A stretch of 64,000 nt of DNA from JAWWOW01 sp033851265 (GTDB taxonomy: Bacteria; Actinomycetota; Actinomycetes; JAWWOW01), in the NCBI GenBank assembly GCA_033851265.1, contig JAWWOW010000004.1, forward strand, positions 372,001 to 436,000, given 5' to 3'. Positions within the stretch are counted from its first letter, which is position 1; every line of letters begins with the position of its first letter. The position numbers and the translations under genes were made by a program. Of this stretch, positions 59,979 to 64,000 are shown piece by piece. The notes under the pieces were generated by a model. It did no database searches. It worked only from the letters and a program-made list of their open reading frames with translations, and had not been told where the DNA came from.

Positions 59979-60587
59979 ATGACGACCGAGTCGGCCTTCC
60001 CGTTCCCCGTGCAGGGAGACGCTGCGGCCGCGCCCGTGGAGGATGCGGCGAGCGGCGGCAACGACCGCCGCAAGCTGCTCCTTGCTGGCGCAGCGGTGCT
60101 CCTGGCGCTGGTCGCTGCGGGCTACTTCCTCTTCCTTCGCGGAGGCAGCAGCGACAGTGCTGCTACGCCGATCGTCCACCACCGCACACCCACCGCGGCG
60201 GGCGTCAAAGCCAAGGCGGCAGCAGTCAAGACGCCGGCCAAGCAGACGATCCCGCAGACCTTCGACGGTTCGGTGAGCCGCGACCCGTTCAAGCCTTTGG
60301 TCGAGGAGCCAGCTCCGGCACCGGCCGCCGGGACCGTCCCGGTTGGGACCACCCCGACGTCGACCGCTTCGACGCCCGCGTCGCAGCCGGTCTCGCTGCA
60401 GAAGGTCTACAAGCAGAACGGCAAGAGCTATGCACAGCTGACCGTCGACGGCGCGCTCTACGCACCGGTTGTCGGGCAGACGTTCGCGCAGACCTTCCAG
60501 CTGTTGTCGGTGAGTGGCAACACCGCAACGCTCGTCCAGGGTGACGAGCAGTTCAAGCTCAGGGTCGGGCAGGTCGTCACTCGCTGA
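59979..60587 (+). CDS. PilP-like membrane protein of the pilus operon
   Basis: The 202-residue protein has a cytoplasmic start, one membrane helix (about 33-51) and a Pro/Ala/Thr-rich linker containing SRDPFKPLVEE, the (R)DPF(x)P signature seen in PilP and related inner-membrane secretion proteins. A small β-rich end follows (YAQLTVDGALYAPVVGQTFAQTFQLLSV … FKLRVGQVV). By position after pilO it probably replaces lipoprotein PilP. There is no lipobox, consistent with a monoderm cell. Confidence 0.8.
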   Translation: MTTESAFPFPVQGDAAAAPVEDAASGGNDRRKLLLAGAAVLLALVAAGYFLFLRGGSSDSAATPIVHHRTPTAAGVKAKAAAVKTPAKQTIPQTFDGSVSRDPFKPLVEEPAPAPAAGTVPVGTTPTSTASTPASQPVSLQKVYKQNGKSYAQLTVDGALYAPVVGQTFAQTFQLLSVSGNTATLVQGDEQFKLRVGQVVTR

Positions 60588-60608
60588 CGCCACTCCCACA
60601 GACGCGGG

Positions 60609-60635
60609 GGGCGGCATCCGGCGGGGGTGTCGCCC
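60609..60635 (+). terminator. Terminator after the pilM-N-O operon
   Basis: GGGCGGCATCC (60609-60619) pairs over 11 positions (two G-T) with GGGTGTCGCCC (60625-60635) around a GGCGG loop, followed by TTCCGCTTTT. It closes the pilus island before aroC. Confidence 0.75.
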
Positions 60636-60682
60636 TTCCGCTTTTGCAGGGTCGCGGCGCTGCTGCATGGGAGACTTGTTCC

Positions 60683-61864
60683 ATGTTGCGCTGGCTGACA
60701 GCGGGGGAGTCGCACGGGCCTGCGCTCGTCGCGATCCTCGAGGGAATGCCAGCCGGAGTCGACGTCACCAGTGACGACCTCGCAGCAGAGCTAGCCCGCC
60801 GTCGGGCAGGGCATGGTCGTGGCGCCCGAATGACGTTCGAACGCGACGACGTGGAATTCCTCGGTGGTGTTCGCCACGGCCGGACCATGGGCGGCCCGGT
60901 CGCCGTTCGCATCGGCAACACCGAGTGGCCCAAGTGGGACATCGTCATGGCTCCCGACCCGGTATCGGACGCCGACCTCGACGGTCTTGCGCGGGCTGCC
61001 CCGTTGACCCGCCCCCGCCCCGGCCATGCCGACCTCGCCGGCATGCAGAAGTACGGCTTCGACGATGCCCGCCCCGTTCTGGAACGGGCCAGCGCACGCG
61101 AGACAGCGGCACGCGTCGCACTGGGAACAGTCGCGCAAGCCCTGCTGCGACAGGCCTACGGCATCGAGCTCGTCTCGCACATCGTGCGGATCGGTTCGGC
61201 GGCCGTTCCCGACGATGTCGCCCCGCCGTCAACGACTGACCGCGACCGCATCGATGCGGATCCCGTGCGCTGCGCGGACCCCGAAACAGCAGCGGCGATG
61301 GTGGCTGAGATCGACCAGTGTCAGGCGGACGGCGACACGCTCGGAGGCGTGGTCGAAGTTGTCGTCTCCGGGTTGCCGCCGGGTCTCGGTAGCCACGTTC
61401 ATTGGGATCGCCGACTGGACGCCCGTATCGCGGCCGCACTCATGGGCATCCAGGCCATGAAGGGCGTGGAGTTCGGTGACGGCTTCGGCGTCGCGACGCG
61501 TCGCGGATCCGAGGCGCACGACGAGATCGTCGGCACCGATGCCGGTGTGCGACGGCTGACCGGCCGCTCCGGTGGCGTCGAGGGCGGAATGTCGACTGGT
61601 GAGTCCCTGCGCGTGCGCGTCGCAATGAAGCCGATCTCAACTGTGCCTCGGGCCTTGCGCACCGTCGACGTCGCGACGGGTGCACCCGCCGTTGCCATCA
61701 ACCAGCGCAGTGATGTCTGTGCCGTGCCCGCCGCCGGTGTGGTTGCCGAAGCCATGGTGGCGCTGGTGTTGGCCGATGCCGCTCTCGAGAAGTTCGGCGG
61801 CGACTCAGTGGAGGAGACCCGGCGTAACTACGAGAGCTACTGCAAGGCGCTGGTGGTCAAGTGA
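60683..61864 (+). CDS. aroC: Chorismate synthase
   Basis: The 393-residue FMN-dependent enzyme forms chorismate from EPSP. ATG 60683 gives the standard start LRWLTAGESHGPAL. RRRAGHGRGARMTFERDDV and GRSGGVEGGMSTGE are the flavin/substrate-binding signatures. First gene of a tight aroC-K-B-Q run with 4-bp overlaps. Confidence 0.97.
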   Translation: MLRWLTAGESHGPALVAILEGMPAGVDVTSDDLAAELARRRAGHGRGARMTFERDDVEFLGGVRHGRTMGGPVAVRIGNTEWPKWDIVMAPDPVSDADLDGLARAAPLTRPRPGHADLAGMQKYGFDDARPVLERASARETAARVALGTVAQALLRQAYGIELVSHIVRIGSAAVPDDVAPPSTTDRDRIDADPVRCADPETAAAMVAEIDQCQADGDTLGGVVEVVVSGLPPGLGSHVHWDRRLDARIAAALMGIQAMKGVEFGDGFGVATRRGSEAHDEIVGTDAGVRRLTGRSGGVEGGMSTGESLRVRVAMKPISTVPRALRTVDVATGAPAVAINQRSDVCAVPAAGVVAEAMVALVLADAALEKFGGDSVEETRRNYESYCKALVVK

Positions 61865-62370
61865 GTGGACCGGCGGTTGTCCTTGTGGGTCCGCCCGGCG
61901 CCGGCAAGACGACGATCGGCCAACTCGTGGCGGAGCGACTCAGGTTGCCGTTTCGCGACACCGACACGGACGTCGAAACGGTGGCCGGCAAGCCCATCGC
62001 CGACATCTTCATCGACGACGGAGAGAGCGCCTTCCGAACATTGGAGCGGCGTGCGGTTCACGACGCCCTCGACACGCACGACGGCGTATTGGCTGTGGGC
62101 GGTGGAGCAATCCTCGACGACGGGACCCGTGCCGCCTTGAACGGACGCACGGTCGTATGGCTCGACGTCGGCCTCGCCGACGCGTCCAAGCGAGTCGGTC
62201 TCGCACGCGATCGACCGGTGCTGGCACTCAACCCGCGCTCGACGCTGTCGCGGCTGCTGAACGAGCGGAAACCGTTGTACGCCGCGGTGGCGACGTTCGT
62301 CGTAGCCACCGACGGCCGGGACCCTGACGCGATAGCCACCGATGTCGTCGCAGCGGTGGGCACGCCATGA
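61861..62370 (+). CDS. aroK: Shikimate kinase
   Basis: The 169-residue P-loop kinase has Walker A GPPGAGKTT at 10-18, DTDTDVE for shikimate binding, the GGGAI loop and the lid Arg in LARDRPVLALNPR. GTG start overlaps aroC and the stop overlaps aroB. Confidence 0.96.
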   Translation: MSGPAVVLVGPPGAGKTTIGQLVAERLRLPFRDTDTDVETVAGKPIADIFIDDGESAFRTLERRAVHDALDTHDGVLAVGGGAILDDGTRAALNGRTVVWLDVGLADASKRVGLARDRPVLALNPRSTLSRLLNERKPLYAAVATFVVATDGRDPDAIATDVVAAVGTP

Positions 62371-63446
62371 CCGCGTCAACGACACGCATCCTGGTCGGCG
62401 GCCCTGCGCCGTACGACGTTGTCGTCGGCAACGGCCTCGACGGCGAGATCGCCACGATGGTCGATGGTGCGTCGGTTGTCGCGCTCATCCATCCGCGCAC
62501 ACTCACTGACCGAGCTGCGCGTCTCGCCTCACAACTCGGCAAGGGTGGCCTTCGCGTGGAGGTCATTCCGGTGCCCGACGGCGAGACCGCAAAGGAGCTC
62601 GTCATCGCGAGCGAGGTCTGGGACATGCTCGCGGAGGCCAGAGTGTCGCGCACGGATGCCGTCATCGGGTTCGGTGGAGGCGCGACGACGGACCTTGCCG
62701 GCTTCGTTGCAGCGACCTGGTTGCGTGGTGTTCGCGTGGTGCAGGTGCCAACCACGTTGCTCGGGATGGTTGACGCGGCGGTGGGCGGCAAGACCGCAGT
62801 CAACACGCGCGCAGGCAAGAACCTCGTCGGTGTCTTTCATCCGCCGGCCGGCGTCATCTGCGATATCTCGACGCTCTCGACCTTGCCACCACACGAGTAC
62901 GTCTCGGGTCTCGCCGAGGTGATCAAGGCGGGCTTTATTGCCGATCCGGGGATCCTCGACATCATCGAAAGCGATCCGGCAGCAGCGACGCGTCATGACG
63001 GCCCGCAGACACGCGAGCTGATCGAGCGCGCGATTCGGGTCAAGGCGGATGTGGTCGCGGCAGATCTGACCGAGCAAGGCGGTCGCGAGATGCTCAACTA
63101 CGGACACACCCTGGCCCACGCCATCGAGAAGGTCGAAGACTTCCGTGGCCGGCACGGCCCCGCCGTCTCGGTCGGCTTGGTGTACGCCGCGGCGGTCGGG
63201 CGCCTTGCCGGACGTCTCGACGACGACACTGCGGCTCGGCACCGGGCCACGCTGGCGGCAGTGGGCTTGCCGACGACGTACGCCACCGATGCATGGCCCC
63301 GGCTCTACTCCGCGATGAATGTCGACAAGAAGGTGCGCGGCGGTCGGCTGCGGTTCGTCGTCCTCGATGGGCTGGGGAAACCAGGCATCCTGGACGACCC
63401 CGACACCGAACTGCTCGAGTCGGCGTACGCGGAGGTGGCGACGTGA
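62367..63446 (+). CDS. aroB: 3-Dehydroquinate synthase
   Basis: The 359-residue NAD- and zinc-dependent enzyme has VPDGETAKEL, IGFGGGATTDLAGFVAATW, PTTLLGMVDAAVGGKTAVN, GLAEVIKAGFI and the zinc His region NYGHTLAHAIEK. Overlaps aroK (ATGA) and aroQ (GTGA). Confidence 0.97.
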   Translation: MTASTTRILVGGPAPYDVVVGNGLDGEIATMVDGASVVALIHPRTLTDRAARLASQLGKGGLRVEVIPVPDGETAKELVIASEVWDMLAEARVSRTDAVIGFGGGATTDLAGFVAATWLRGVRVVQVPTTLLGMVDAAVGGKTAVNTRAGKNLVGVFHPPAGVICDISTLSTLPPHEYVSGLAEVIKAGFIADPGILDIIESDPAAATRHDGPQTRELIERAIRVKADVVAADLTEQGGREMLNYGHTLAHAIEKVEDFRGRHGPAVSVGLVYAAAVGRLAGRLDDDTAARHRATLAAVGLPTTYATDAWPRLYSAMNVDKKVRGGRLRFVVLDGLGKPGILDDPDTELLESAYAEVAT

Positions 63447-63883
63447 GGACCGTGCTCGTTCTCAACGGACCGAACTTGGGTCGGCTTGGATCGCGCGAGC
63501 CCGATGTCTACGGCACGACGTCGTACGACGATCTGGTGCGCGCATGCAAAGAGACGGCAACCGAGCTCGGCCTGACTGCTGATGTGCGGCAGACAGAGGA
63601 CGAGGCCGAGTTGGTCCGCTGGTTGCACGAAGCCGCCGACGGTGGGCACGGTGTCGTACTGAATCCTGCTGCATTCACGCACTACGCGTACGCCGTTCGC
63701 GACGCGGTCGCCATCGTGTCCGAGAAGAAGCTGCCGGTCATCGAGGTGCATCTGTCCAATCCGGCCGCGCGTGAAGAGTTTCGGCACAACAGCGTTGTTG
63801 CCGGGGTCGCCACCGGCACGATCGCCGGCTTCGGAGTCGAGTCCTACCGGCTGGCACTCCGCGCCGTAGCCGCGCATGGCTGA
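63443..63883 (+). CDS. aroQ: 3-Dehydroquinate dehydratase, type II
   Basis: The 146-residue type II dehydroquinase starts at GTG 63443, overlapping aroB. It has NGPNLGRLGSREPDVYG with the catalytic Tyr, NPAAFTHYAYAVRDA, and the catalytic His in IEVHLSNPAAREEFRHNSV. The stop overlaps the start of the next gene. Confidence 0.97.
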   Translation: MRTVLVLNGPNLGRLGSREPDVYGTTSYDDLVRACKETATELGLTADVRQTEDEAELVRWLHEAADGGHGVVLNPAAFTHYAYAVRDAVAIVSEKKLPVIEVHLSNPAAREEFRHNSVVAGVATGTIAGFGVESYRLALRAVAAHG

Positions 63884-64000
63884 CCTGCACGAGCAGCGGC
63901 GCGCGCGTTTGCGCGAGCAGCTCCTGCGCAGCGACGCAGGTGCGGCCCTGGTCACGCATCTGGTGAACGTCCGCTATCTGAGCGGGTTCACCGGCTCAAA
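63876..64000 (+). CDS. pepP: Xaa-Pro aminopeptidase (M24), N-terminal fragment
   Basis: Starts at ATG 63876 inside the aroQ tail and runs off the window after 41 codons. The N-terminus (RARLREQLLRSDAGAALVTHL then VNVRYLSGFTGS) is that of the creatinase-like N domain of aminopeptidase P, the usual gene after aroQ in actinobacteria. Catalytic residues lie outside the window. Confidence 0.8.
   Translation, partial: MADLHEQRRARLREQLLRSDAGAALVTHLVNVRYLSGFTGS

Noticed and set aside
1..64000. tRNA, rRNA, insertion sequences, att sites, CRISPR arrays
   Set aside because: Looked for by eye on both strands (GGTTCGA-type arms, terminal inverted repeats, transposase motifs, regularly spaced repeats); nothing convincing was found.

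Overview
The window is a single continuous stretch of high-GC actinobacterial chromosome (class Actinomycetia; I cannot fix the genus). GTG starts, 4-bp ATGA/GTGA overlaps and the gene order pimA-pdxS-pdxT-yebC-ruvC-ruvA-ruvB-yajC-secD-secF-apt-rel-hisS-aspS-rarA-alaS-ruvX-mltG-aroE ... aroC-aroK-aroB-aroQ-pepP are the usual actinobacterial core. I see no insertion sequence, prophage, CRISPR array, tRNA or rRNA.

Layout. 1-5257: end of pimA, a small membrane protein, two tandem DUF3048 lipoproteins, the PLP synthase genes pdxS/pdxT and yebC. 5268-10082 (minus strand): a GGDEF plus HD-GYP membrane protein and a secreted subtilisin with a C-terminal Trp-every-five-residues repeat, placed between yebC and ruvC. 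10388-13278: ruvC, an unrelated small secreted protein, ruvA and ruvB. Identical LexA-box cores precede both ruvC and ruvA, and a perfect hairpin covers the ruvB ribosome binding site. 13631-32439: Sec accessory genes, apt, (p)ppGpp synthetase/hydrolase, cyclophilin, MBL hydrolase, hisS, aspS, rarA, alaS, ruvX, mltG and aroE.

32440-60650 is the most interesting part: about 28 kb of surface and motility genes inserted between aroE and aroC. It starts with a roadblock/DUF4388/small-GTPase operon that runs into a polyprenyl sugar-phosphate transferase. Next comes a Wzx/Wzy-type exopolysaccharide cluster with flippase, methyltransferase, glycosyltransferases, an unusual transferase fusion and an O-antigen-ligase-like polymerase. 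A complete type IV pilus set follows: pilB, pilT, pilC, two major-type pilins, three minor pilins (one with four IPT/TIG repeats, one with a ricin-B lectin domain), the prepilin peptidase, and pilM/N/O with a PilP-like protein.

Reading the gaps by eye gave seven copies of a bipartite promoter-like element, T(T/C/A)AAG - exactly 15 nt - (G/T/A)CCGA(T/A). Each lies just upstream of an operon in this island. The form resembles the FliA/WhiG sigma-28 class, and two copies sit so close to a GTG start that the transcripts are probably leaderless. The first major pilin lacks this element and is preceded instead by a cyclic-di-GMP-I (GEMM-I) riboswitch. I infer one surface-adhesion and motility programme with a sigma-28-like branch and a c-di-GMP branch. 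The GGDEF/HD-GYP protein encoded elsewhere in the window is a possible, untested, c-di-GMP source or sink.

All functions are read from sequence motifs and synteny without database searches. Where a start codon differs from the longest reading frame, the reason is given.
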